Assembly (NCBI GenBank): GCA_013697635.1
Contig: JACCWM010000165.1
Coordinates: forward strand, 1 to 36,873
Reading direction: 5' to 3'
Origin: Lujinxingiaceae bacterium
GTDB lineage: Bacteria > Myxococcota_A > Bradymonadia > Bradymonadales > Bradymonadaceae
Length of the DNA: 36,873 bases
Shown here piece after piece: positions 1-8,400 of this stretch (its first letter is position 1; each line of letters opens with the position of its first letter). The notes under the pieces are model-generated. The model had not been told where the DNA came from. It saw nothing but the letters and a program-made list of their open reading frames with translations, and ran no database searches. The position numbers and the translations under genes were made by a program.

Positions 1-70
1 GGCCACTTCGATGCAGACCGACGATTTGTTCGCGATACTCCGGCAAATAAGGGGGACGTGTCCTTCCCAT
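1..70 (-). CDS. IS3-family transposase OrfA, N-terminal fragment cut by window edge
   Basis: The minus-strand ATG at 70-68 opens a frame that runs off the left edge after 23 codons, reading MGRTRPPYLPEYREQIVGLH then RSG. The pattern of a basic start followed by PPYxPEYREQIV matches the N-terminal helix-turn-helix region of IS3-family OrfA (IS911/IS2-type) transposases. A GGAGG ribosome binding site sits just upstream (74-78 on the plus strand as cctcc). OrfA binds the element ends; OrfB, the DDE catalytic part, would lie outside the window. Whether the full element is intact cannot be judged from this fragment. Confidence 0.8.
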   Translation of the reverse strand, partial: MGRTRPPYLPEYREQIVGLHRSG

Positions 71-121
71 AATGAACCTCCGTTGTAGACAAGCGCAGTA
101 TAGTCCACAAAACCGGGTTCA
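1..121 (-). mobile_element. End of an IS3-family insertion sequence (5' end of element)
   Basis: The region holds the start of the OrfA frame plus about 50 bases of upstream sequence. Read on the minus strand the flank starts TGAACCCGGTTTTGTGGAC, which has the TG start and the look of IS3-group terminal repeats. The element boundary is therefore placed near 121; a boundary near 107 (TGGACTATACTGCG) is also possible. The other end and any target duplication are outside the window, so this boundary is an estimate. Confidence 0.5.
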
Positions 122-142
122 CTCCAAGATGCGCGACGAGCA

Positions 143-380
143 CCACGATCGCCGTAGGCTTCGCGAGCTCGTCGGCTAGCGCCGACTCGAACCGCTTCAC
201 CTACGGCTACCAAGGAAACAAACCACCTCCCTATCGGGAGGCTCGTGCGTCTTTGCGTGATTTGGTGGCTGGGCACCCCGAGCCGCGCGGAGCGCGGTGG
301 TTTTCTTCTGTGGTAGTCGTAGGTGAAGCCGAGCGAGGCGGCGCCAGCCGACGAGGAGGCGGAGCCTACGGCGATCGCGG
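143..380. repeat. Long imperfect inverted repeat (arms about 89 nt, spacer 60 nt)
   Basis: The reverse complement of 143-231 aligns without gaps to 292-380, with roughly 80% identity counted by eye. Conserved blocks include GTAGGTGAAGC, AGCCGACGAG and AGCCTACGGCGATCG. A transcript of either strand could fold into a long hairpin. The 60-nt spacer follows a small perfect hairpin (cctccc/gggagg at 226-241). The repeat lies between the IS end and the 3' end of the TerB-like gene, so it fills the otherwise gene-free stretch 122-420. I see no credible protein in it. It could be a MITE-like element, a decayed insertion sequence or a structured 3' region. Confidence 0.7.
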
Positions 381-408
381 CGATCGTGGCAATCGTGGCG
401 ATCGCGGC
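371..408. repeat. Short 9-bp tandem repeat (GCGATCGYG units)
   Basis: Four consecutive 9-base units, gcgatcgcg, gcgatcgtg, gcaatcgtg and gcgatcgcg, start inside the right arm of the inverted repeat and run to just before the stop of the TerB-like gene. The units are rich in CGATCG. Only the right arm has this expansion. Confidence 0.65.
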
Positions 409-420
409 GTGGCCCGCAGT

Positions 421-1083
421 TCACCCGAACAACTTTTTGACACCGACATAGGTGCCAAAGCCGAGCGCGATGGCGACTCCCACGCCGGGCACGAGGCCAA
501 AGCCCAGGCCGAGGGTGCCGAGGGCGGTGACGAAGCCGGCGGCGGCGCCGCCGATGGGGCCGACGATGGCGAGGGCGCCGATCGGGACGCCGACGGCGGC
601 CAGGCGGGCGGCGGCCTCAGTCTGGGCGGCTTTGCTGGCGTCGTTGTTGTGCTCGCGGCGGCCGGCTTCGGCGAAGGCGCGAAGGGCGCTGGCCTTCTCT
701 TCGGTGATCTGCAGGCTGGTTGCCAGATTTTGCAACGCATTCTCTTCGTCGGGGTGGATGACGTTGTCGGCGTAGGCCATGGCGATGGCGTCGAGATAGA
801 GGCTGAACTTGGCGTGCGATGCGCTCAGGGCCTGGCAGACCACGTGGATGTCGGGCGGGTAGGCCATGGCATCGCGGGCGGCCTGCTTGACCTCGGGGGA
901 GACCTCCAGCTCGTCGATCTGGCGCTGGAGCTTGGCGGCTTCGGACTCGGCTAGACCACCGTCGGCGTTGGCAATGCAGGCGAGCGCCTGCAAATAGAGA
1001 ATCTGCTCTGCGGTCGACATCGGTTGCACTTCGTCCGGTGTCGCTTGTTCCTCGGTCCAATCTGATTGCTCGTCGTTCTCCAT
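421..1083 (-). CDS. TerB-like protein with glycine-rich hydrophobic C-terminus
   Basis: A 220-aa protein. Residues about 20-145 form a helical region with acidic motifs (NADGGLAESE and an HPDEE motif), typical of TerB/DjlA-N-like domains in which paired acidic residues may bind metal. The last ~60 residues are hydrophobic and Gly/Ala-rich (PIGALAIVGPIGGAAAGFV, GLVPGVGVAIALGFG) and may form one or two membrane segments or a glycine zipper. The ATG at 1083 is chosen over the in-frame one at 1134 because GGAG lies about 8 nt upstream and the family-like part begins there. TerB relatives are linked to tellurite and envelope stress, but the exact role here is unknown. It is divergent from the membrane protein gene at 1299. 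Confidence 0.7.
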   Translation of the reverse strand: MENDEQSDWTEEQATPDEVQPMSTAEQILYLQALACIANADGGLAESEAAKLQRQIDELEVSPEVKQAARDAMAYPPDIHVVCQALSASHAKFSLYLDAIAMAYADNVIHPDEENALQNLATSLQITEEKASALRAFAEAGRREHNNDASKAAQTEAAARLAAVGVPIGALAIVGPIGGAAAGFVTALGTLGLGFGLVPGVGVAIALGFGTYVGVKKLFG

Positions 1084-1212
1084 CGTTTGCTCCGGGCTAA
1101 AGCGCAACAGGTCTGTGTATTCGCTTCGGAACACGCATCCTGCGCATGCGGCGGATTACCGGTCAAGCGCCTTGTTGGTCGGGGCGCGCGGCTTTGTGCC
1201 GGGCGCAAATCG

Positions 1213-1241
1213 TTGAATGTCACGCGGTCGTCCGCTATAAG
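1213..1241 (+). promoter_or_regulatory. Sigma70-type promoter for the 1299 gene
   Basis: TTGAAT (1213-1218), a 17-nt spacer and TATAAG (1236-1241). It lies about 58 nt upstream of the start at 1299 and points toward it. Confidence 0.6.
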
Positions 1242-1298
1242 GGCGGTGCTACATTTGTGTTCAGGGTAAGTCGTCTCTTGCAGCACCCGAGGTACACC

Positions 1299-1649
1299 AT
1301 GCTCAAAATCATCCTCGCCTTAATCATCAACGGCGCTGCCATCTGGGCCGCTGCGCAAATCGTAGTCGGCGTTCAATTGACCAGTGATCTGGTCGGCATC
1401 TTTATCGTCGCGCTGATCTTTGCCGTGATCAACACCGTGCTTCGCCCGATCGCAAACGTTCTGAGTTTTCCGTTCATCATCTTGACGCTGGGCCTTTTCA
1501 TCCTTGTGATCAACGCCGCCTTGCTCGCCCTGACGGCGTGGCTGACGCCGTATTTGAGCGTCACCGGCTTTGTACCGGCGCTGCTCGGCGCGCTGGTCGT
1601 CTCGATCGTGAGCTGGGTGCTGGGGATCTTTCTCGGGGCCAAGCGCTGA
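1299..1649 (+). CDS. Small four-helix membrane protein, phage holin family (PF04020-like)
   Basis: A 116-aa protein with four hydrophobic segments, about residues 3-24, 28-50, 55-80 and 86-114. Charged residues between segments two and three include the NTVLRPI motif characteristic of the 'phage holin family / membrane protein of unknown function' group (Mycobact_4TM, YvlD-like). These are conserved chromosomal inner-membrane proteins and not proven holins. The ATG at 1299 has GAGG about 7 nt upstream. Its stop overlaps the start of the next gene (TGATG), indicating translational coupling. The fold assignment is fairly safe; the function is not known. Confidence 0.85.
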   Translation: MLKIILALIINGAAIWAAAQIVVGVQLTSDLVGIFIVALIFAVINTVLRPIANVLSFPFIILTLGLFILVINAALLALTAWLTPYLSVTGFVPALLGALVVSIVSWVLGIFLGAKR

Positions 1650-1831
1650 TGGCGAAGCTTATCCTGCTCGTCGTCGCGCTCGGCCTGTGTGCTTGTCCAA
1701 ATAGCGGTGAGGTCCTGACCACCGTCCAGGAATGTGAGAGCGTGGCGACGCGCTGCCGGCTCGATTCGGGCGGCGTGGGCATTTGCACCTTCGACGCCGA
1801 GTCCAAGCTTGTGTGCATGTCACAGCATTGA
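1649..1831 (+). CDS. Small putative Cys-rich lipoprotein (60 aa)
   Basis: The ATG at 1649 shares one base with the stop of the upstream membrane-protein gene. The product begins MAKLILLVVALGLCACPNSG, a short basic-plus-hydrophobic signal with LCAC as a plausible lipobox. The mature part is about 45 residues with four further cysteines (ECES, TRCR, ICTF, VCMS), which could form two disulfides in the periplasm. No family is recognised. The coupled start and secretory signal support a real gene, but it is short and could be misassigned. Confidence 0.6.
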   Translation: MAKLILLVVALGLCACPNSGEVLTTVQECESVATRCRLDSGGVGICTFDAESKLVCMSQH

Positions 1832-1870
1832 GGTGGCATCGTCTTTGGTCACCGCCAGATTGAGCAGCGC

Positions 1871-1899
1871 TTGCCTTGGCGGCGTTGTGCGATTAAACA
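1871..1899 (+). promoter_or_regulatory. Putative promoter for the acyl-CoA dehydrogenase operon
   Basis: TTGCCT (1871-1876), a 17-nt spacer and TAAACA (1894-1899). It lies about 75 nt upstream of the start at 1975, in the same orientation. The match to consensus is moderate. Confidence 0.45.
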
Positions 1900-1974
1900 A
1901 GAGCGCAGACAGCTGCTGGCCCGACAACCTGGGCCGATGATCCCCACAGAACCGCCCTCTTGAAGGTGAACTCC

Positions 1975-3135
1975 ATGACACAGCGCCCGCCGTTGACACG
2001 ATTCTCCCAAGACGAAACCATGTTTCTGGAGGCTGTGCGTGCCTTCGCGCGAAGCGAGGTTGGCCCGCATGTCCACAAGATGGACGAGGCCCAGGCGTTG
2101 GAAAAATCGGTGATCGACAAGGCCTTTGCGATGGGCTTGATGGGCATCGAGGTGCCCGAGCAGTACGGCGGCTCGGGCAGCTCCTTTATGACCGCGATCC
2201 TCGCTATCGAAGAGCTCGCTGCCGTCGACCCGAGCGTCTCGGTGTTTGTCGACGTGCAGAATACCCTGGTCAACAATGCGCTCTTGCGCTGGTGCACCGA
2301 CGCCCAGAAAGAAAAATACCTGCCGCGCATGTGCGAAGAGTGGGTAGGAAGCTATGCGCTGAGCGAGGCCGGCAGCGGCTCCGACGCCTTTGCGCTGGCT
2401 ACCTGCGCCACCGACTGCGGCGACCACTTCAAGCTCAACGGCAACAAGCTGTGGATTACCAACGGCGCCGAAGCCAACCTCTTCATCGTCTTTGCCACCG
2501 TCGATCCGGCGGCGGGCTACCGCGGCATTACGGCCTTTCTGGTTGAGCGCGGCTTCGAGGGCTTCTCGGTCGGCAAGAAAGAAGACAAGCTTGGCATTCG
2601 CGCCTCCTCGACCACCGAGCTGATCATGGAGAACTGCGTCGTCCCCAAAGAGAACGTGCTCGGGGAGGTGGGCAAGGGCTACAAGGCGGCCATCGAGACG
2701 CTCAATGAGGGACGCATTGGCATCGGCGCGCAGATGATCGGCCTTGCCCGCGGCGCCTTTGACGCTGCCATGGGCCACATGATGGAGCGCAAGCAGTTCG
2801 GCCAGCCGATCGCCGAGTTCCAGGGGCTGCAATTCCAGTACGCCCAGCTCGCCGCCGAGATTGAGGCCGCGCGCCTGCTCGTCTACAACGCCGCGCGCCT
2901 CAAGGACGCCGGGCTGCCCTTTTTGAAAGAGGCCGCCATCGCCAAGCTCTATTCGAGCCAGATCGCCGAGCGCGTCGCCTCCAAGTGCGTCGAATTCCAC
3001 GGCGGCGTCGGATTTACCCGCGAGTACCCGGCCGAAAAATTCTTTCGCGACTCCAAGATCGGCTCGATCTACGAGGGCACAAGCAACATGCAACTTCAGA
3101 CCATCGCCAAGATGCTGCTCGCTGAGCGAGGATGA
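1975..3135 (+). CDS. Acyl-CoA dehydrogenase, short/branched-chain type
   Basis: A 386-aa FAD enzyme that introduces a trans-2 double bond into acyl-CoA and passes electrons to electron-transfer flavoprotein. Length and order match the family: helical N-domain, beta-barrel with YALSEAGSGSDA and KLWITNGAEA flavin/substrate motifs, and a helical C-domain with RKQFGQPI. The C-terminal IYEGTSNMQ holds the Glu that serves as catalytic base in the SCAD/SBCAD branch. The ATG at 1975 has a GAAGGTG site upstream; an in-frame TTG at 1960 is less likely. It ends overlapping the next gene by four bases (ATGA). The chain-length preference cannot be set from sequence; butyryl-CoA or 2-methylbutyryl-CoA are the likely substrates. 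Confidence 0.92.
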   Translation: MTQRPPLTRFSQDETMFLEAVRAFARSEVGPHVHKMDEAQALEKSVIDKAFAMGLMGIEVPEQYGGSGSSFMTAILAIEELAAVDPSVSVFVDVQNTLVNNALLRWCTDAQKEKYLPRMCEEWVGSYALSEAGSGSDAFALATCATDCGDHFKLNGNKLWITNGAEANLFIVFATVDPAAGYRGITAFLVERGFEGFSVGKKEDKLGIRASSTTELIMENCVVPKENVLGEVGKGYKAAIETLNEGRIGIGAQMIGLARGAFDAAMGHMMERKQFGQPIAEFQGLQFQYAQLAAEIEAARLLVYNAARLKDAGLPFLKEAAIAKLYSSQIAERVASKCVEFHGGVGFTREYPAEKFFRDSKIGSIYEGTSNMQLQTIAKMLLAERG

Positions 3136-4010
3136 ACCCGGTTCGCCTGCACAAGTATGTCAGCGACTCGAGCAGCCTCTCTCGGCGCGCCGTCGAGCGG
3201 GCCTGGCGAGCAGGGCGCATCGCGGTCGCGCTGCCAGGGCAGGGCGCTCGACTCGATTGTCCCCTCGACGAGCTGATTTTTGAGGGCGACGTCGTCATGC
3301 TCGACGGCGCCCCGCTCGAGCTACTCGAGCCTAGCGTCTACATGGCGTTTCACAAGCCCGAGGGCATACTCACCACATCGAGCGACCCGCAGGGCCGGCC
3401 TTGTCTCGCGCCCTGGCTCGAGCAGCTCAGCGGTGGTGCGGCCGCGGTGGGCCGCCTCGACCGCGAGACCAGCGGCCTTTTGCTGCTCACCGACGACGGC
3501 GATCTGGGCTTTGTGCTCATGCGCCCGGACTTTCACGTCACCAAAGAGTACCATCTGCGCGTCAAAGGCCGCCTCAGCGAGGATGACCCCCGCCTCCAAT
3601 GCCTGCTCGACGGTGTCGAGATAGGCGACGGTTTGGCCACCGCCCTGACGCTGCGCCTGACGGGCTGGTCTACCCACACCACGACCCTGCGCATGACCAT
3701 CGACGAGGGCCGCCACCGCCAGATCCGGCGCATGTGCCGCGGCGTACACTTGCCGCTCGTCCACTTGCACCGCACGCGCATTGGCCCGCTCTCGCTAGGA
3801 AACGTTGAACCCGGCGAGCTGCGCGCGCTGACGAAGTTTGAGATCGAAGAGCTGTGGCGCGTGGGCGGCACGCGCGAGACGGCCGCTGCGCGCGCGTTCG
3901 CTGCGCTCGTGCGCCGCGCCGAGCGCGCGCGCGAAGCCGGCACCCCGCACGAGCGCCTCGACGACTGGCTCGTGCGTCGCGAGGATCAAAGGCCGCGCTC
4001 CCAACTGTAG
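3132..4010 (+). CDS. RsuA/RluB-family pseudouridine synthase
   Basis: A 292-aa enzyme isomerising uridine to pseudouridine in ribosomal RNA. The N-terminal ~60 residues form an S4-type RNA-binding domain (RLHKYVSDSSSLSRRAVE). The catalytic domain follows, with GRLDRETSGLLLLT, where Asp110 is the catalytic aspartate, and the EGRHRQIRRM motif near residue 200. This places it in the RsuA/RluB/RluE/RluF group, but 16S versus 23S specificity is uncertain. The Arg/Ala-rich C-terminal ~50 residues are an extension. Its ATG overlaps the acyl-CoA dehydrogenase stop (ATGA), so translation is coupled. Its 3' end overlaps the convergent mtnB-like gene by 25 bases. Confidence 0.9.
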   Translation: MNPVRLHKYVSDSSSLSRRAVERAWRAGRIAVALPGQGARLDCPLDELIFEGDVVMLDGAPLELLEPSVYMAFHKPEGILTTSSDPQGRPCLAPWLEQLSGGAAAVGRLDRETSGLLLLTDDGDLGFVLMRPDFHVTKEYHLRVKGRLSEDDPRLQCLLDGVEIGDGLATALTLRLTGWSTHTTTLRMTIDEGRHRQIRRMCRGVHLPLVHLHRTRIGPLSLGNVEPGELRALTKFEIEELWRVGGTRETAAARAFAALVRRAERAREAGTPHERLDDWLVRREDQRPRSQL

Positions 4011-4615
4011 TGAAACAGGTATCCGAAGCTCTCGATGTGGCGTTTGGCCTCATCGGCGTCCTTGCCCCAGGCGTAGATTCCGTGGTTGCGGATGTTGACG
4101 CCGGGCACGCGGGGATCGAAGTCGTCGCCCGCGAGCAGCTCGCCGATGGCAGCGGCCAGATCCGGGATGTCGTAGTGGTTCTCGACGATCGGTACGCCGA
4201 TGCGCGCATCGCGCTGCCAGACGCCCAGCCCCTTGATCATCTCTAAGCCCTCGAACACGGTCTTGCCCTGGTCCCAGTCGCGGTCGCTGCACAGCGCTGC
4301 GTGCACCTGGTGGACGTGGTAGATGGCGCCGGCCTCGGCGATCGCGCGGTAAATGACGCCGTGTACGAGGGTCTCGGCCGAGGGGCGATGAGGGGTGGGC
4401 TCGATCGGGTGGGCGTCGGGGTCGCAGACCAAAAAGTCTGTGGTGGTGAGCCGGCCCTTGTCCTTGCCGCTGGCGGTGATCAGAAAGGTGTCGGCGCCGG
4501 GATCGCGCACGCTCAGGTTGCCGCTCGTGCCCATCAGCCAGCCGTGCTTATAGAATGCACGGGCAGCGTCGACCATCTGATCGGCGGCCTGGCGGCGGTG
4601 TTCGAGAGTTCTCAT
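3986..4615 (-). CDS. mtnB: Methylthioribulose-1-phosphate dehydratase (class II aldolase family)
   Basis: A 209-aa protein of the class II aldolase/adducin fold. It shows the MtnB-like start (FYKHGWLMGTSGNLSV at residues 21-36), the PSAETLVHGVIYR segment with a likely catalytic Glu81, and metal-binding histidines in YHVHQVH (His100, His102) and in NHGIYAW near residue 175. MtnB dehydrates 5-methylthioribulose-1-phosphate in the methionine salvage pathway, with zinc. Length and motifs fit MtnB better than fuculose or ribulose phosphate aldolases, but other mtn genes are not in the window. No strong Shine-Dalgarno is visible. The 3' end overlaps the convergent pseudouridine synthase gene. Confidence 0.85.
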   Translation of the reverse strand: MRTLEHRRQAADQMVDAARAFYKHGWLMGTSGNLSVRDPGADTFLITASGKDKGRLTTTDFLVCDPDAHPIEPTPHRPSAETLVHGVIYRAIAEAGAIYHVHQVHAALCSDRDWDQGKTVFEGLEMIKGLGVWQRDARIGVPIVENHYDIPDLAAAIGELLAGDDFDPRVPGVNIRNHGIYAWGKDADEAKRHIESFGYLFHYSWERGL

Positions 4616-4715
4616 GGGCTACGACCAAAACGAGGGTTGGCGAAAGGCGCGACAGGGCGCAAGTGTAGAACAGCCGTCGCATTGCTGCCAGTCGATCGCA
4701 TCGCGAGAGCACAAC

Positions 4716-4744
4716 TTGTCAACCCCGATGGATTGCGGTAGGAA
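4716..4744 (+). promoter_or_regulatory. Weak putative promoter for the 168-aa unknown gene
   Basis: TTGTCA (4716-4721), a 17-nt spacer and TAGGAA (4739-4744), placed 45 nt before the start at 4789. The -10 box is poor, so this is tentative. Confidence 0.3.
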
Positions 4745-4788
4745 CATCTTACCAACGTGTTTGGTAGTCTTTTTGCGGAGTTGCCACG

Positions 4789-5295
4789 ATGTCAGAAAAT
4801 GAACAGAACCCATTCGCGCGCAAAGCTCCAACCGAGAGTCGGCTTCAGGGTTTGACCGACCAGGGCTACATAGTCGTGGTGACTCAGGCTTTCGGCGCAG
4901 ATGGTGAAGATCTCATCGATCACACGGGCCCACGCTTTAGCGGCGAGCCTGGCGTCAAGCTGCGTGTCAAGCAAGGTGACGTGGTTGAAGACGTCGTTTT
5001 GAGCCCCTTCTATGGCGATCCGAGCAAGCTCAGCGACCAGCCCTTCGTCGCCGGCGTGGCGTGCGAGCTCTTCAGCCCCGTTTCCGGTGCCCCGCTTGAT
5101 AAGATTCCGGGCATGCACATCGAGGGCGGTGGCGCTTTCTTCGCCATCTACCTGACCCCCAAGCTCAAGGGCGGCGAGCTCGTCGCGATCAACAACATCT
5201 GGGGCAACACCAACTCGCGTATGCTCAGCGAGAAGGAGTTGCTGTTGTTGCTTGCGGATAGGGAAGGCGAAGAGGCAGGTAACGAGGGCTTTTGA
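4789..5295 (+). CDS. Conserved-looking hypothetical protein, 168 aa
   Basis: No family is recognised. The product is soluble and acidic, with no signal peptide and no membrane segment. It has alternating beta-type segments (YIVVVTQAFGADGEDLIDHT, VVEDVVLSPFYGD, GGGAFFAIYLTPKLKGGEL) and a charged Glu/Leu helical tail (EKELLLLLADREGEE). A GCGGAG ribosome binding site lies 8 nt before the ATG, and a strong intrinsic terminator follows, so this is a monocistronic expressed gene. A cytoplasmic location is inferred. Confidence 0.75.
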   Translation: MSENEQNPFARKAPTESRLQGLTDQGYIVVVTQAFGADGEDLIDHTGPRFSGEPGVKLRVKQGDVVEDVVLSPFYGDPSKLSDQPFVAGVACELFSPVSGAPLDKIPGMHIEGGGAFFAIYLTPKLKGGELVAINNIWGNTNSRMLSEKELLLLLADREGEEAGNEGF

Positions 5296-5347
5296 AGGAT
5301 CCGCAGCACGGGCATCGGACAGCGGCTCACAAGTCATTGGCCTCATT

Positions 5348-5400
5348 ACGGAACGAACGCAAAGAGTCATTCTACATTGCGTCTCGCTCCGTTTTTTTTT
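5348..5400 (+). terminator. Rho-independent terminator after the 168-aa gene
   Basis: ACGGAACGAACGCA pairs with TGCGTCTCGCTCCGT (one mismatch, one bulge) around a 16-nt loop, followed by nine T residues at 5392-5400. It lies 53 bases after the stop. Confidence 0.9.
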
Positions 5401-5417
5401 AGCCTGAAGCCGCTGAA

Positions 5418-5442
5418 TTTGCGCGCGATGTGGCAGCGCAAA
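5418..5442. promoter_or_regulatory. Inverted repeat upstream of the 1581-aa lipoprotein gene (possible operator)
   Basis: TTTGCGC (5418-5424) and GCGCAAA (5436-5442) form a perfect 7-bp inverted repeat with an 11-nt centre, ending 22 nt before the start codon. The geometry suits a dimeric repressor. A TTGCGC box inside it could be a -35, but no good -10 follows at the right spacing. Confidence 0.35.
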
Positions 5443-5464
5443 ATAGGTTTGAAAAGGAAATTTC

Positions 5465-8400
5465 ATGTTGAAATACCGATCATTGGCTTTTGTGCTCTTC
5501 GCGCTGTTCAGCCTTTTTGTGGCCGCCTGCAGTGGCCCCGACGCTGAGACCATCGTTTGCGGCTCGCTCGCCGAATGCCCGCTCGGGCAGCGCTGCAATG
5601 CCAGCGGAGAGTGTTCAAGCGCCAAGCAAGACTGCACTGGCAATCAGGCTTGTGCCTTTGACGAGTATTGCGTGGGCGGCCAGTGCCGCGCCGCGGCATG
5701 TGAGTCCGACGCGTTCTGCGAGCAGGGCAATGTTTGTGTGTTCGACAACTGTCGCGAGGGCTGCCGCCCCGGTGACTCGAGTTGCGCCGCCGGTGAGCGC
5801 TGTAACGAGCAGACATTTTTGTGCGAGCAAAGCGGGTGCACGCCGACATCGTGTCGGGCGCGTTTGCAGCGCTGTGACGAGTCGCAGAGCCCTGCGGCCT
5901 GCGTGTTCACCGGCGCCTGCGACACCGACGTACAGTGTCTGGCCTACGGCCGACAGCTCGACAATGGCAACGATTACATCTGCAACCGGGTCAGTGGCGA
6001 GTGTGTCGTCAAGCCGCCCTGTGCGAGCGACGACGATTGCAGAATCGGCGACATCTGCGAGCCCACCCCCAATGGTTCGGCAAAATGCCGCACGGGTTGC
6101 CGCTCGAGCGAGCAGTGCCGCATCGGCGAGCTGTGCGCCCACGACCAGGGCGGTGTCTGTGTGCGTGGCTGCGCCGGTGATGAGGAGTGCAAGATCGAGG
6201 GCGATCCGGTCGACTACTATTGCCGCAGCCTTCAGTGCGTGCCGACCTGCCAGACCGTGGACAACTGCGCCGTTGTCGGCCAGGTGTGCACCGGTACACC
6301 GCGTTTTTGCCAGGGCTGCGTCGACGACAGCCAGTGCCGCTCGACTCAGTTTTGTGATTTTCAATCAGGTGCCAGCCCCGACGAGGCCGCCAGTGAAACC
6401 ATCGGCCTTTGCAAAGATTTGCCCCCAACCTGCCCAGCCGACGACTTTGGCGACAATCACAGCCGTGACCGGGCGCACCTGCTCGGCACGCTGGCTTTTG
6501 ATGGCACAGCGACATTTTGCCGCGAGAACACCGGCGGCGACTGGTTTGCCATCGACGTCGGCGCCGGCAAGTATGTCGAAATCGAGCTCGACTACGACAG
6601 CGCCGACGGCAACCTCGACCTTGTCTTGCTGCGCTCTGACGGACAGCCCGTCGTCGCCTCGGAGTATCCGCCTGGGGTCGACAATGGCCGTGAGGTCATC
6701 CGCTACGGCGTCGATCTGGGCTCGCGCATGCTCATTCAGGTGCGCGGAGCCATCATCACGGCCAACACCACCTACCGGCTCCGGGTCAACGTCTCCGATC
6801 CGCCGGCCTGCACGAGCGACGACTTTGATCCGAACACGATCACGGCGCCCGCACAGCTTGCACCCAGCACGGTCTACCGCGATTTGCAGGTTTGCGGCAG
6901 CTCAGCGGACTACTACCGCCTGCAAGTCAAAGACAACCAGGTCGTGCGCATCACAGCGCAGGCGCCCGTCAACCTGGGCTTCATCAACCTTGTGCTCTAT
7001 GACGCCGACGGCAATCAGCTCGACCAGTCCAATTCGCGCCTTGGCACCGAGACGCTCTTCTATCGGACCACGCAAGCGCGCGATTTGATCGTCGAAGTCG
7101 TCGTCGTCAACGGCGTGGGTAATCTGGGCTACACGCTCGAGTGGAGCCAGCGCAACAATGAATGCTCGGATGCCTTCGAGCCCAATGATTCCTGCGAGCA
7201 GGCCGCGGCGCTGACCGTCGGCGCCCATCCTGATCTGGCGGTGTGCACGGACGCGGACTTCTACGCGATCACGTTGTTGCCTTTTCAAAGGCTGACGGTT
7301 TCGGCCACCTATTCACCGGCCTCGGCTGCCGGCGAGCTGGATATCTTCTTGTTCGGGCCCAACGACTGCCTGCGCCTGATCGAATCGGGCATCGAACAAC
7401 CGATGACCCAGGCCGGCACCGTCTCGGACATCATCTCCTATATCGCGCCGCGCGGCGGCAGCTTCAACCTGATGGTCAGCCTGTTTCAAGGCCTCAACGT
7501 GCCCTACACGCTCGACGTGCAGATCGCCCCAGGGCCGCCCTGTGTGGACGATTACGCCGCCGGCAACAGCTCGGCCGACACCGCCTACGCGATCAGTCCC
7601 GAGGGTGTCTACGATCGAACCGAATGGGCGCTGTCCGCGCTTTACATCTGTGATCTGGCCGAGGATTGGTTCTCGATCGAGCTCGAGGACGGCGACGTCC
7701 TCGAGTGGCTGGTCACGTTTCGCCACAACGACGGCGATCTCGACGCCCAATTGATCGGCCCCAACAAGACCGAGGTGCTCGACTCGGGGCTCTCGGAGAC
7801 CGACAACGAGTTTGTCAGCTATACCGTGGGCGAAGGCGAGGCGGGCACCTACTACCTGCGCGTGGTGGGCAAGTATGCTGTGCGCACCGACTATCGTGTG
7901 CTGACTACGCTCAACGAAGTGGGCACGAAAAATCCCCAGTGTCCGGACATGTTCGACACCAACAGCAGCCGGGCGAACGCCGTGGAGATCGAGCCGGGCG
8001 TCTACGAGCCGCTCCTGGTCTGCGGCAGTCCGGCCAATGACGATTGGTTCACGACCTTTGTTCGCGCCGGCGAGACGCTCACCGTCGAGCTGGCTTATTC
8101 GCGCGTCAATGGGCGAATTGGCATTCAACTCTTTGAAGAAGGCGACAACAGCGCGCGCGTTACCTCGAACTTCGATCGTGATACCCAGACGGTGAGTTTC
8201 ACCTCAACACGCGACCAGTTCCTGTCTTACAAGGTCTACCTCGCCCCGAACTTGCGCTGGAATACCTACAAGATGACGGTCGAATTGGTGACGCCCGCGC
8301 CCTGTGTCGACGACCGCTATGCGGGAAATCACAAGCTCGACGAGGCCCAGGAGGTTTTGGCGCCCGGCCTCTATACCCGTTTGCGCCTTTGTGACAGCAA

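Noticed and set aside
183-195. tRNA-like T-loop motif GGTTCGAGTC on the minus strand
   Set aside because: The flanks cannot form a T stem or a cloverleaf; it belongs to the inverted repeat.
197-424. Possible 75-codon minus-strand protein in the inverted repeat
   Set aside because: It is Arg-rich low complexity arising from the repeat sequence, without a ribosome site or conserved features.
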